Source: Lichenicoccus sp963693035 (GTDB taxonomy: Bacteria; Pseudomonadota; Alphaproteobacteria; Acetobacterales; Acetobacteraceae). Taken from it: DNA of 64,000 bases. Every line of letters begins with the position of its first letter. The first letter of the stretch is position 1. The translations under genes were made by a program, and so were the position numbers. The stretch covers positions 606,354-670,353 of the forward strand of contig CAXMMQ010000007.1 in NCBI GenBank assembly GCA_963693035.2, read 5' to 3'. Positions 33,909-43,717 of the stretch are shown piece after piece. Below the pieces are notes generated by a model. That model saw only the letters and a list, made by a program, of their open reading frames with translations, made no database searches and was not told where the DNA came from.

Positions 33909-34012
33909 AAGAGCATCATCCGATCGACCTTGCTCCTCGATCGGATGAAAATGCTCGCCGAAACGGAGAACCAGAGACTTTCAGCGATCCACCTTGATCG
34001 GGAAAAGCTCTG
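33909..34012. repeat. Intergenic palindromic repeat family A, copy 3
   Basis: A 104-bp element (AAGAGCATCATCCGATCGAC at its start, GGGAAAAGCTCTGA at its end) almost identical to 1725-1830. It lies between the 3' ends of the MetX-like gene and the convergent broken hydrolase. Confidence 0.87.
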
Positions 34013-34020
34013 ACGCCGGA

Positions 34021-34875
34021 TCAGGGGGCAAGCGCCGGATCGTCGAGGACACGGGCCAGGAACCGCAGCAGGTCCGCGTTCGATCGCGCCACCACCGCCT
34101 CGCTGCGTCCAATCTGCCAGGGCGCACTGCCGGTGCAGGCTGCCAGCACCAGCCCGCGCATCAGCCAGCCGCTCATCGCGTATCCGCTGCCGACGTCGTG
34201 CACGATGCCGTACTGGTCGACCCGGAAGCGGCAGTCGGCGAGGTGCCGGCCGGTCAGCCGCGGCTGCATCTCGCCGTCCCACTGTTGCACCGCCGAGAGA
34301 TACTCGATGCTGGTGACCGCGCTGCCGCCGCCGCGCGAATCGCGCGCGATCTCGGCGCACCGGTCCGGATGGATGAGCTGGTCGCGGCCGCCATAGAGCA
34401 TCAGCAGCGGCGCGCCGGTGGTGCGGCTGTCGGCGAAGCGGGCCATGCAGGGGGCGTAGTAGGCGACATGGGCGTCGGCGTCGACCATCGTCTCGGTGAT
34501 GTGCAGCGCCTGGCCGATCAACGAGGTCGCGAGATCGGTGCGCGAAGAATAGGTCTCCACCACCAGCACCGCCACGCCGCGTTCGGCGAGCGGCAGCCCG
34601 TAGCGTTAGCCACGCCCCTCGTAGTTGCCGACCGAGCCGTGCATCAGCATTACCGCCGGCACCCGATGCCTGGAAGATGCGCCGCGCGGCAGGTAGAGCA
34701 GCGCGAGCACGGTACGCGCCGGCGCCCCTCCGCTCTCCGACGGCATTGAAGCATCGCTGCTGTCGAGCGTCACCCGCAACGCGGTGACGTCCCGCACCGT
34801 ATCAGGATCGGGCCATGCGGAGGCGGCAGGGCGGCCGACCAGCAGTATGGCGAGGCACAGGAGAGTTCTCAGCAT
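34021..34875 (-). pseudogene. Dienelactone-hydrolase-like secreted hydrolase with in-frame nonsense codon
   Basis: From ATG 34875 the frame encodes a signal peptide (LRTLLCLAILLVGRPAASA), a strand-helix pattern ending VMLMHGSVGNYEGRG, then TAA at 34606-34608, then continues in the same frame with RYGLPLAERGVAVLVVETYS, the C-terminal region with LLMLYGGRDQLIHPDRC and the terminal His segment. The two halves form one alpha/beta-hydrolase of about 284 codons. The single stop is in the oxyanion/lead segment before the nucleophile, so the N-terminal fragment is useless. The lesion could be a recent mutation or a base-call error. Confidence 0.8.
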
Positions 34876-34942
34876 GTGGCAGGAACGCGAGGCGACCGGG
34901 CGGGGCGGCTGCCTCAAGCGATGGTGACGGGAGGCGTGGTTC

Positions 34943-36715
34943 GTGGACATAGCGGTTGAGCCGGTTCTCTCCCGGGAAGATGGGCTCGGCCAGCGCCGCG
35001 CGCTGGTGCTTTCGCTGAACCTCGCGAGCTGGCTCGGGCTCGGGCTGCTGATGGCGCGTATCATCGGCGTTGACGGCTGGTCCTGGCCGGGCGCGATCGT
35101 GCTGGCGCTGTTCCTGTTCGGCCTGCCCTGGACGCTGCTGGCGTTCTGGAACTCGGTGATCGGCTTCGTGATCCTGCGCACCGTGCGCGATCCGGCCGGC
35201 TACACCAACCCGGCGCTCCGGCTGACCTCGGCGGATACACCGATCCTGACGCGCACCGCGATCTGCATCGCGATCAGGCACGAGGAGGTCGCACGCGTGG
35301 CGGCCCGGATCGCCGCCATGCGCGCGAGCCTGCACGAACTTCCGGGCGGTGCCTTCTGCGACGTCCACGTTCTGAGCGACAGCGTGCGCCCGGACATCGT
35401 TGCAAGCGAGATTACGGCCTTTGCCGATGACCCGTCGCTGCATTATCGCAGACGCTCGGCAAATACCGGCTTCAAGGCCGGCAACCTGCGAGACTTCGCC
35501 GTGTCGCATCGCAGTCGATACGACTTCATGCTCGCCCTCGATGCCGACAGCCTGATGTCGGGCGACGCCATGCTGCGGCTGGTGCGGGTGATGCAGGCCA
35601 ACCTCCGACTCGGCATCCTGCAGACATTGGTGGTCGGGCGCCCAGCGACCACCGCCTTTGCCCGCATCTTCCAGTTCGGCATGCGGCACGGCATGCGCAC
35701 GCACACCACCGGGATCACTTGGTGGCAGGGGTCGAGCGGGCCCTATTGGGGCCACAACGCGATCCTGCGGCTGCAGCCCTTCATCGAGCATTGCGCGTTG
35801 CCGGTGCTGCCGGGGCGCTCGCCGCTGTCGGGACATGTGCTGAGCCACGACCAGGTCGAGGCGGCGCTGATGCGTGCGGCGGGCTGGGAGGTGCGGGTGA
35901 TCGCCGACGAGTTCGCCTCCTGGGAGGAGAACCCGCCGAGCCTGCCCGACTTCATCCGCCGCGACCTGCGCTGGTGCCAGGGCAACATGCAGTATCTGCG
36001 CCTGATCGGGCGCCTGCGGCTGCATCCGATGGGACGCTTCCAGCTCGCCAATGCAATTGCGATGTATCTCGGCGCGCCCTCGATGCTGCTGATGCTGGCG
36101 GCAGGCATCGCGCACGGCCTGGCGCCCGCGCGTGGACACTTGCCGGACCGGCTCGCCTTCGGGCTCTATTTCGGCATGCTGGCGCTGGGCTTCGCCCCGC
36201 GCCTGCTCGGCGTGCTCGACGTGCTGCTGCGGCCTGCCGAACGACGGCGCTGGGGGGGCGCCGGGCGGCTGCTCGCGGGTGCGGGCGCGGACGGCCTGTT
36301 CACCGTGCTGATCGGCCCGGTAATGATGGTGGCGCAGGCGCGCTTCATCGCCGGGCTGGTGTTCGGGCGACGGGTGATCTGGGAGGCGCAGCAGCGCGAC
36401 GGCCAGGCGCTGACCGTGCGGGACGCCCTGCGCGGGCTGTGGCCGCAACTGCTGTTCGGGATCGGCTTCGCGCTGGTGCTGCTGCGCGTGGCGCCGGGCG
36501 CGCTGGCCTGGGCAGCGCCGACGCTCGCCGGCTGCCTGCTCGCGGTGCCGTTCGCCTGCGTGACCGCGGGACCCCGGCTCGGCGGCTGGATGACCCGGGC
36601 CGGGCTCTGCGCGGTGCCCGACGAAGCCGACCCGGCGCCGGTGCTCGTGGCGTCGGCGGCGCTACCGGGCAGGCGGAAGGCGCGCTCCCCAAGGATCAGC
36701 GGAAGAAGTCGATAA
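34943..36715 (+). CDS. OpgH/MdoH-like membrane glucosyltransferase
   Basis: A 590-residue GT2 membrane enzyme. Two N-terminal helices (about 20-80), a catalytic domain with DADSLM (metal-binding DxD) and the TGITWWQGSSGPYWGHNAI region, LSHDQVEAALMRAAGW, and the processive-type RRDLRWCQGNMQY, then about five C-terminal helices. It is shorter than E. coli OpgH (about 850) and lacks the long N-terminal and C-terminal tails. It should make the beta-glucan backbone of osmoregulated periplasmic glucans. No opgG/mdoG partner is adjacent. The GTG at 34943 has GGGAGG upstream. Confidence 0.9.
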   Translation: MDIAVEPVLSREDGLGQRRALVLSLNLASWLGLGLLMARIIGVDGWSWPGAIVLALFLFGLPWTLLAFWNSVIGFVILRTVRDPAGYTNPALRLTSADTPILTRTAICIAIRHEEVARVAARIAAMRASLHELPGGAFCDVHVLSDSVRPDIVASEITAFADDPSLHYRRRSANTGFKAGNLRDFAVSHRSRYDFMLALDADSLMSGDAMLRLVRVMQANLRLGILQTLVVGRPATTAFARIFQFGMRHGMRTHTTGITWWQGSSGPYWGHNAILRLQPFIEHCALPVLPGRSPLSGHVLSHDQVEAALMRAAGWEVRVIADEFASWEENPPSLPDFIRRDLRWCQGNMQYLRLIGRLRLHPMGRFQLANAIAMYLGAPSMLLMLAAGIAHGLAPARGHLPDRLAFGLYFGMLALGFAPRLLGVLDVLLRPAERRRWGGAGRLLAGAGADGLFTVLIGPVMMVAQARFIAGLVFGRRVIWEAQQRDGQALTVRDALRGLWPQLLFGIGFALVLLRVAPGALAWAAPTLAGCLLAVPFACVTAGPRLGGWMTRAGLCAVPDEADPAPVLVASAALPGRRKARSPRISGRSR

Positions 36716-37385
36716 AGGGCCCGTCATCTTCTGTTGCCTGGCCCGGTGGTTTGTCGTGACAACCCAGCCTGGCACGGAGCGCGTCATAGCGACTGTCGTC
36801 AAACGAGAAGCCTCGATCCAGCAGGCTTCCGGCCACTGCAACATATCGCAGCCATACTCGGGTGAGACTGCAAAGCGCAGCCGGGACATCTTCCTCAAGA
36901 TCCTGGGGACACGAATTAGAACGTGTCCAGTAGGAGTTCTTGACTGCCAACCCGACACGACCGAAGCCAGCTCTTTGGTAGATCCCAGCTCCTGAGGACG
37001 ATGTTCTTGGACTTGTCTGAGATCCACAGATGACATCGCTGTAGGTTCTATGCGTGCTGTGATCACCTTTGACACGGGCACCGATACGGGCACCGATCGT
37101 GGGCGCCACGTCCTCGACAGCGGCCCCGAAGGCAAAGCTCTTCACCGCCAGCAGCACGACATCGGACGGGTCGCGCACTCCGTTGGCGAGCACCAGCCTG
37201 GGCTGCAGCGTGACGTCGCCGTGCGGACTGACGATCTGCAGTCCGCGCTCGCGCAGGTGCGACGCCGGCGCGGGACGCACCAGGAAGCTGACGTCACGCT
37301 CCGCCTGCGCCAGCCTGCCGCCGAAATACCCGCCGGTCACACCGGCACCCACGACCAGAACCCGCTTCGAATGCGCCCCGAACAA
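36696..37385 (-). pseudogene. PanE-like N-terminus joined to unrelated sequence
   Basis: From TTG 37385, 3 bases after the glcB stop, residues 1-100 are a ketopantoate reductase/ApbA-type Rossmann domain: RVLVVGAGVTGGYFGGRLAQ, VSFLVRP, VVLLAVKSFAFGAAVEDV. After TIGA (about 37085) homology ends, and the remaining 130 codons (to 36696) are of lower GC and match no family I know. The C-terminal dehydrogenase domain is missing, so the enzyme is dead. The foreign tail overlaps the opgH-like 3' end by 20 bases. I read this as a recombination or insertion scar. Confidence 0.7.
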
Positions 37386-37388
37386 TCG

Positions 37389-39602
37389 TCAGGCGGCAGT
37401 CTGCCGTCGCTTTGCCTCCCGGCGCCAGTGGTGCAGTGTTTCTTCGGTATAGCCGTTGGCTTGCGTGGAACCCTTGAACACCAGGTCGCTCGCCGCCTGG
37501 AAGGCCGGCCCGTCATAGTCTGGCGCCATCGGCCGATACAGCGGATCGCCCGCATTCTGGCGATCGACGAGACCCGCCATCCGACGCAGCGACGTGATCA
37601 CCTGCGCCTTATCCACCAGGCCATGCTGCAGCCAGTTGGCGATGTGCTGGCTGGAGATGCGCAGCGTCGCGCGGTCCTCCATCAGCCCGACATCGTCCAG
37701 GTCCGGCACCTTCGAGCAGCCGACGCCCTGGTCCACCCAGCGCACCACGTAGCCGAGGATCGACTGCACGTTGTTGTCGAGCTCCTGCGCGATCGACGCC
37801 GCATCCGGCCGATCGTTGCCGAGCAGCGGCTCGGTCAGCAGCGTCGCCAGCGGTGCCGGCGCATCGCCCGCCAGCGCATCCTGACGCGCCGCCACATCGA
37901 CCTCGTGATAGTGCAGCGCATGCAGGGTGGCGGCCGTCGGCGATGGCACCCAGGCGGTGCTCGCACCCGCCTTCGGATGGCCCGACTTCGTGCTCAGCAT
38001 CTCGGCCATGCGATCGGGCGCCGCCCACATGCCCTTGCCGATCTGCGCCCGGCCGCGCAGTCCCGAAGCGAGCCCGATGGCGACGTTGCGCTGCTCGTAG
38101 GCGGTGATCCACGGCGTCGACTTGATCGCCGCCTTGCGCACCACCGGGCCTGCCTGCATGGCGGTGTGGATCTCGTCGCCGGTGCGATCGAGGAAGCCGG
38201 TATTGATGAACACTACCCGCTGCCGCGCGCGCTCGATGCAGGCAGCAAGATTGGCGCTGGTGCGACGCTCCTCGTCCATGATGCCGAGCTTGAGGGTGTA
38301 CGGCGCGAGCCCGAGCAGGCGTTCGACGGCCCCGAACAGCGCGTCGGTGAGTGCGACCTCGTCGGGCCCGTGCATCTTCGGCTTGACGATATATACCGAG
38401 CCCTTGCGACTGTTGCGCGTGCGGTCTTCGTGCGGAGAATTGGCGGTCTTCAGATCATGCAGCGCGCACAGGCTGGTCAGGGCCGCATCGAGGAAGCCTT
38501 CCGGTGTCGGGTTTCCATCCGCATCCAGCACCGCGTCGGTGAACATGTGATGGCCGACATTGCGTATCAGCATCAGGCTGCGACCGGGCAGCGTCAGGCT
38601 GCCGCCGTCGGGGGTGGTGTAGCGGCGATCCTTGGCGAGCCGGCGCTGCAACGTCTCACCACCCTTCTCGAAGGCGGCCGACAGCGTGCCCTGCATCAGG
38701 CCGAGCCAGTTGCGGTAGACCAGCACCTTGTCCTCGGCATCGACGGCCGCGACACTGTCCTCGCAATCGATGATGGTGCTCAGTGCCGCCTCGAGCACGA
38801 CGTCCGCAAGACCCGACGCGCTGTTGCGGCCGATCGGATGCGCACGGTCGAGCAGCAGTTCCACATGCAGCCCGTGATGACGCAGCAGCACCGCGCGCGG
38901 CCCGGAGGCCTGCCCGTCGAAGCCCGTGAACTGCGCCGGTTCGGCAAGCGTGGTGACTGTGCCATCGGCGCGTTGCACCGAAAGCGCGCCGCCGTGCACG
39001 TCATAGCGGGTGACGCAGGCATGCGAGCCAGCCGCCAGTGGCGCGATCTGGTCGAGCAGCAGTGCCGCCCGACGCACCACTTCCGCCGCGCGCTCGCGGT
39101 TGAAGCCGCGACCGCGCGCCAACACGCCCTCCTCGGTGACGGCGTCGGTGCCGTACAGCGCGTCGTACAGGCTGCCCCAGCGCGCGTTCGCGGCATTCAG
39201 CGCGTAGCGTGCATTCGTGACCGGTACCACGAGCTGCGGCCCCGCGAGGATGGCGATCTCGTCATCCACGTCGTTGGTCTCGATGCTGAACGGCGCGGGC
39301 TCGTCCACGAGATAGCCGATCCGGCGCAGCAGCTTTATCTCGGCATCCGGATCAGTCGCCTCGCCCGCGCGCGCGGCATGGTAGCGGTCGAGCTCGGCCT
39401 GCAGCCGGTCCCGCTCCGCGAGCAGGTTGTGCAGCCGCGGCGACAACTCCACCAGCAGACCGGCATATCCGCTCCAGAACGCGGCAGGCTCGATGCCGGT
39501 GCCGTCCAGCGCCTCGTCTGCCACGAACCCGACAAGCGCCGAGGCTACCGACAGTGTGCCCTGGGCGCTGTATCCGACGGGATGCCCTGTCGCTCCGGTC
39601 AT
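37389..39602 (-). CDS. glcB: Malate synthase G
   Basis: A 737-residue malate synthase (isoform G is about 720). It condenses glyoxylate with acetyl-CoA to malate in the cytoplasm. Motifs: TIIDCEDSVAAVDAEDKVLV, YRNWLGLMQG, LMLIRNVGHHMFTDAV, LKLGIMDEERRTS, GFLDRTGDEIHTAM, QIGKGMWAAPDRM and the C-terminal NNVQSILGYVVRWVDQGVGC. The ATG at 39602 has an AGGAGG RBS. It is last but one of the glcDEF-glcB run, so glycolate oxidised by GlcDEF is passed straight to malate. The adjoining gcl route is broken. Confidence 0.97.
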   Translation of the reverse strand: MTGATGHPVGYSAQGTLSVASALVGFVADEALDGTGIEPAAFWSGYAGLLVELSPRLHNLLAERDRLQAELDRYHAARAGEATDPDAEIKLLRRIGYLVDEPAPFSIETNDVDDEIAILAGPQLVVPVTNARYALNAANARWGSLYDALYGTDAVTEEGVLARGRGFNRERAAEVVRRAALLLDQIAPLAAGSHACVTRYDVHGGALSVQRADGTVTTLAEPAQFTGFDGQASGPRAVLLRHHGLHVELLLDRAHPIGRNSASGLADVVLEAALSTIIDCEDSVAAVDAEDKVLVYRNWLGLMQGTLSAAFEKGGETLQRRLAKDRRYTTPDGGSLTLPGRSLMLIRNVGHHMFTDAVLDADGNPTPEGFLDAALTSLCALHDLKTANSPHEDRTRNSRKGSVYIVKPKMHGPDEVALTDALFGAVERLLGLAPYTLKLGIMDEERRTSANLAACIERARQRVVFINTGFLDRTGDEIHTAMQAGPVVRKAAIKSTPWITAYEQRNVAIGLASGLRGRAQIGKGMWAAPDRMAEMLSTKSGHPKAGASTAWVPSPTAATLHALHYHEVDVAARQDALAGDAPAPLATLLTEPLLGNDRPDAASIAQELDNNVQSILGYVVRWVDQGVGCSKVPDLDDVGLMEDRATLRISSQHIANWLQHGLVDKAQVITSLRRMAGLVDRQNAGDPLYRPMAPDYDGPAFQAASDLVFKGSTQANGYTEETLHHWRREAKRRQTAA

Positions 39603-39648
39603 GAGGTCCTCCTGAAAAGATGTGCGTGCCGAACCGGACGGCGGAAAA

Positions 39649-40935
39649 TCATGCAGGAAACAGTTTCCGTGGCCGCGGTGCGCCCGTCGCCCAGTCCAGC
39701 AACTCCACCGTATGCAGCACCGGCGTTGCGGTACCGGTCGCGATCTGCGTCATGCAGCCGATATTCCCTGCGGCGATCAGGTCCGGTCGGGTGCGCTCGA
39801 TATTCTGCACCTTGCGGTCACGCAACTGGGTTGCGATCTCCGGCTGCAGCAGGTTGTAGGTACCGGCCGAGCCGCAGCAGAGATGACCCTCCGGCACATC
39901 GACCACCTCGAACCCCGCCGCCGCCAGCAGCCTTCGGGGCTCGTCCTGCACACGCTGGCCGTGCTGCAGCGAGCAGGCGCTGTGATAGGCCACACGCTGC
40001 CCGGTCGCCACCACCGGCGCGCGCAGTCCGATCTCGCTCATGACCTCGCTGATGTCGCGTGCCAGTCCCGACACCATCCGCGCCTGTTCCGCCAGCGCCG
40101 GATCGTCGCGGAACATGAAACCGTAATCCTTGACCGTGGTGCCGCACCCGGACGCATTCACGACGATGGCATCCAGGCCGCCACGGGCGATCTCCCTGGC
40201 CCAGGCGAGGATGTTCGCGCCCGCCAGCGCATGCGCGTCACCGCCCAGATGATGGGTCAGCGCGCCGCAGCAGCCGGCGCCGCGGCTCACCACCACCTCG
40301 CAGCCATGCCGGGTCAGCAGCCGGATCGTCGCCTCGTTGATCTCCGGCGCCAGCACGCGTTGCGCACAGCCGACCAGCAGCGCCACCCGCCTGGTTCGCA
40401 CGCCCTCGGCCGCGTGAACCTGCGGGCGGTCCATCGGCGACGCGCGCGGCACCTGCTTCGGCGCCAGCGACGTCAGGACGCGCAACTGTGCCGGCATCCA
40501 AGCCAGGAACGGCCGGCCGAGGCGCTGCGCCAGCAGGGCAGCCCGGAACAGGCCGGTGTTCGGCAGCACCAGCGCCAGCAGCCGGCGCAGCGCGCGATCC
40601 TTCCAGGGCCGCTCGTAGGTCCGCTCGATATGCCGGCGCGCATGGTCGACCAGGTGCATGTAGTTCACGCCCGACGGGCAGGTGGTCATGCAGGACAGGC
40701 AGGACAGGCAGCGATCAATATGCTTGACCACCTTCTCGGTGGCCGGCCGGTCATGCTCGAGCATGTCCTTGATCAGGTAGATGCGGCCGCGCGGACTGTC
40801 GAGCTCGTCGCCGAGCAGCACATAGGTCGGGCAGGTCGCGGTGCAGAAACCGCAATGCACGCAGGCGCGCAGGATACCGGCGGAGGAGACGGTATCCGGA
40901 TCGGCGAGCTGCGCCTCGGTGAAGCTGGTCTGCAT
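39649..40935 (-). CDS. glcF: Glycolate oxidase iron-sulfur subunit GlcF
   Basis: A 428-residue protein with two 4Fe-4S clusters (CVHCGFCTATCPTY and CLSCLSCMTTCPSGVNY) followed by two CCG domains (GCGTTVKDYG..., YHSACSLQHGQRV, CCGSAGTY). It passes electrons from GlcD/E to the quinone pool at the membrane. It starts 2 bases after the glcE stop, so translation is coupled. glcB follows 46 bases later. Confidence 0.95.
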   Translation of the reverse strand: MQTSFTEAQLADPDTVSSAGILRACVHCGFCTATCPTYVLLGDELDSPRGRIYLIKDMLEHDRPATEKVVKHIDRCLSCLSCMTTCPSGVNYMHLVDHARRHIERTYERPWKDRALRRLLALVLPNTGLFRAALLAQRLGRPFLAWMPAQLRVLTSLAPKQVPRASPMDRPQVHAAEGVRTRRVALLVGCAQRVLAPEINEATIRLLTRHGCEVVVSRGAGCCGALTHHLGGDAHALAGANILAWAREIARGGLDAIVVNASGCGTTVKDYGFMFRDDPALAEQARMVSGLARDISEVMSEIGLRAPVVATGQRVAYHSACSLQHGQRVQDEPRRLLAAAGFEVVDVPEGHLCCGSAGTYNLLQPEIATQLRDRKVQNIERTRPDLIAAGNIGCMTQIATGTATPVLHTVELLDWATGAPRPRKLFPA

Positions 40936-40937
40936 TC

Positions 40938-42170
40938 TCAGAACTCTTCCTGCATGCGTCCCGGATTGAGCACGCCCCTGGGATCGAACCCGGCCTTGAC
41001 CCGCGCAGCCAGCGCCCTGAGCGGACCCGCCTCCGGCTGGAACACCGGCAAGGTCGCACGCGCGGCCTCCGGGGCGCGCAGCAGAGTCGCATGGCCGCCG
41101 GCGCGTGCGACCGCTCCGCGCATCAGCGACACGCCGTAATCGGCACCGGCCTCGCCGGCATCGAGGCTGATCCAGAGCAGGCCGCCGCCCCAGTCATAAT
41201 AGGCATCCGCCGAAGCGCAGGCTGACCTGATCGCGCCCAGCACCGAAGGCGCCGAGGACGGCGTCGGGCAGACGCGCCAGACCAGGCTGTCCAAGCGGGC
41301 CAGCAACGGCTGCACCGCGCCGATCTCCGCCCACAGCGCGGCACTCGCGTCGTTGTCGAGACGCAGGCGGTCCTGGCCGTTGCAGTGCGAGGCGGCCTCA
41401 AGTGCGGCGGCCCGGTAGGCGACCGACGGGCCCGGCCCTTCGAGCCGAAGCACGGTGATGCCGCCGCCGGCCGCCGCCACCTCGCGGACACCAGACCGCG
41501 CCGCCACCACCACCGGCAGGTGCGCCGCCGACGAGACCTCGTGCGGCGTGTTCAGCGCATCGGCGAGTGCGACGATCGCCGCCTCGTCCGATAGCCCCCG
41601 CAACAGCACGCTGCATTCCTGCTCCGGGCGCGGCAGCACCCGCACCGACAGCTCGGTCAGCACCGAGAGCGTGCCGTAGGCGCCGGACTGCAGCTTGCAC
41701 AGATCATAGCCGGTGACGTTCTTCACCACCTTGCCGCCAGCTTTCCATATCTCGCCGCGCCCGTTCACCGCGGCGAAGCCGAGGAGATGGTCCCGCGCCG
41801 CCCCCGCCCGCACCCGCCTCGGCCCGGCCAGGTTGGTCGCCAGCACGCCGCCCAGTGTCGGCTCGCCGGTTTTGCCGAGCAGGCCGCGCCAATCCGGCGG
41901 CTCGAATGACAGCATCTGCCGCTCCGCATCCAGCCGGGCCGCGATCACATGCATCGGGGTGGCGGCCCGCGCCGTCAGCACCAGTTCCGACGGCTCGTAG
42001 TCGAGGATCCCGTCCAGCGCGTCGACATCGAGCGTATGCCCGAGCGATACACGCCGGCCGAGGCCGCGCTTGCTGCCGCCGCCGACGATCTCCAGGGCCT
42101 GACTCTCGGCGGCCGCCCAGGCGACGATCTCGACGGCCTCGGCGGCATCGGCTGGCCGGTAGCTGGTCAT
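40938..42170 (-). CDS. glcE: Glycolate oxidase FAD-binding subunit GlcE
   Basis: A 410-residue FAD-linked subunit: IVGGGSKRGLGRR and VLTARAATPMHVIAARLDAE lead into the FAD contact region TLGGVLATNLAGPRRVRAGAARDHLLG and KNVTGYDLCKLQSGAYGTL. The C-terminus GFDPRGVLNPGRM is the usual end. The ATG at 42170 (AGGTCACGG upstream) is preferred to an in-frame ATG five codons upstream with no RBS. GlcD ends 29 bases earlier. Confidence 0.95.
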   Translation of the reverse strand: MTSYRPADAAEAVEIVAWAAAESQALEIVGGGSKRGLGRRVSLGHTLDVDALDGILDYEPSELVLTARAATPMHVIAARLDAERQMLSFEPPDWRGLLGKTGEPTLGGVLATNLAGPRRVRAGAARDHLLGFAAVNGRGEIWKAGGKVVKNVTGYDLCKLQSGAYGTLSVLTELSVRVLPRPEQECSVLLRGLSDEAAIVALADALNTPHEVSSAAHLPVVVAARSGVREVAAAGGGITVLRLEGPGPSVAYRAAALEAASHCNGQDRLRLDNDASAALWAEIGAVQPLLARLDSLVWRVCPTPSSAPSVLGAIRSACASADAYYDWGGGLLWISLDAGEAGADYGVSLMRGAVARAGGHATLLRAPEAARATLPVFQPEAGPLRALAARVKAGFDPRGVLNPGRMQEEF

Positions 42171-42199
42171 CCGTGACCTAATCATCCAGGGGGCGTCCG

Positions 42200-43690
42200 T
42201 CAAAATCGCGGCAGCTCGGGGAAGCGGGTCTGGCCGGCACGCACGTGCACACGCCCCAGCTCGGCGCACTTGCAGAGCTGGGGGAACACCTTGCCAGGGT
42301 TGAGCAGGCTGTCCGGATCGAAGGCGCATTTCAGCCGCTGCTGCTGCTCGAGATCGGTGTCGTCGAACATCGCGCCCATCAGGTCACGCTTCTCGACGCC
42401 GACCCCGTGCTCACCCGTCAGCACGCCGCCCACCTCGACGCACAGCCGCAGGATGTCGTTGCCCAATTCCTCGGCACGCTCAAGCTCGCCCGGGATGTTG
42501 GCGTCATACATGATCAGAGGATGCAGGTTGCCGTCGCCGGCATGGAACACATTGGCGACGCGCAGGTTGTACTGGCCTTCCATCTGCTTCATGCGCGCCA
42601 GCACGTCGCCGAGGCGACGGCGCGGAATGGTGCCGTCCATGCAGTAATAGTCGGGCGAGATGCGGCCGACCGCCGGGAACGCCGCCTTGCGACCGGCCCA
42701 GAATCTCAGCCGCTCGTCCTCGTTCTGGCTGACCCGGCAACTGGTCGCGCCATGCTGCCCGGCAATGTCCTCGACGGCGGCGACCAGATGGTCGATCTCG
42801 GCGGCACAGCCATCGAGCTCGATGATCAGCAGCGCCTCGGCTTGCAGCGGATAGCCCGCATGCACGAACGCTTCCGCCGCCTGCACCGCGAGGCGGTCCA
42901 TCATCTCCATGCCGCCCGGGATGATGCCGGCGCCGATGATCGCGGCGACGCACTCGCCGGCGCCGACCACGCTCGGGAAGCCCACCAAGAGCGCCCGCGC
43001 TCCCGGTGGCTTCGGCAGCAGGCGCACTGTCACCTCGGTCACCACGCCGAGCAGGCCTTCGGAGCCGACCATCACGCCGAGCAGGTCGTAGCCGGCGGCA
43101 TCGAAATGCTTGCCGCCCAGGCGCACCACCTCGCCCGCGATGGTCACCATCTCGATGCCGATTACGTTGTTGGTGGTCAGTCCGTATTTCAGGCAATGCA
43201 CGCCGCCGGAGTTCTCGCCCACGTTGCCGCCGATGGTGCAGGCGATCTGGCTCGACGGATCGGGCGCATAATAGAAGCCGCGATCCTGCACCGCATGGGT
43301 GATGGCGAGGTTGGTGACCCCCGGCTGCACCACGGCGCAGCGGTTGGGAATATCGACCTCCAGGATGCGCCGGAACTTGCCCATGCCGAGCAGCACGCCA
43401 TCGGCCAGCGGCAGGGCGCCACCCGAAAGCGAGGTGCCGGCGCCGCGCGGCACCACCTTGATGCCATGCTCGCCGCAATAGCGCATCACCTGGCGCACCT
43501 GCTCCACCGTCTCCGGCAGCACCACCACCATCGGCAGCGTCCGATAGGCGGTCAGGCCATCGCTCTCATAGACGCGCCGCTCCTCCTCGACATCGATCAC
43601 GCCCTCGCCGGGCACGATGCGTCGCAGCGCGGCCACGATCTGCGGGCGGCGCCCGAGCACGGCGGCGTCCGGAACCGGCATTGTCAGCAA
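42200..43690 (-). CDS. glcD: Glycolate oxidase catalytic subunit GlcD
   Basis: A 496-residue FAD-binding PCMH-type oxidase. VVPRGAGTSLSGGALP and NVGENSGGVHCLKYGLT form the FAD pocket; the C-terminal domain has VFHAGDGNLHPLIMYDAN, LTGEHGVGVEKRDLM and FDPDSLLNPGKVFP. It converts glycolate to glyoxylate. The start is probably TTG at 43690: a strong AGGAGG lies 5 bases before it, whereas the ATG three codons downstream (43681) is too far from that RBS. It follows a small cytochrome c after 27 bases. Confidence 0.96.
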   Translation of the reverse strand: MLTMPVPDAAVLGRRPQIVAALRRIVPGEGVIDVEEERRVYESDGLTAYRTLPMVVVLPETVEQVRQVMRYCGEHGIKVVPRGAGTSLSGGALPLADGVLLGMGKFRRILEVDIPNRCAVVQPGVTNLAITHAVQDRGFYYAPDPSSQIACTIGGNVGENSGGVHCLKYGLTTNNVIGIEMVTIAGEVVRLGGKHFDAAGYDLLGVMVGSEGLLGVVTEVTVRLLPKPPGARALLVGFPSVVGAGECVAAIIGAGIIPGGMEMMDRLAVQAAEAFVHAGYPLQAEALLIIELDGCAAEIDHLVAAVEDIAGQHGATSCRVSQNEDERLRFWAGRKAAFPAVGRISPDYYCMDGTIPRRRLGDVLARMKQMEGQYNLRVANVFHAGDGNLHPLIMYDANIPGELERAEELGNDILRLCVEVGGVLTGEHGVGVEKRDLMGAMFDDTDLEQQQRLKCAFDPDSLLNPGKVFPQLCKCAELGRVHVRAGQTRFPELPRF

Positions 43691-43717
43691 GGCGACCTCC
43701 TCCGCCGGGCCCTTCCC

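Noticed and set aside
37050..40043. 997-codon plus-strand open frame
   Set aside because: It is opposite glcB and glcF, which have full family motifs; its translation is rich in Arg, His and Gln with no domain.
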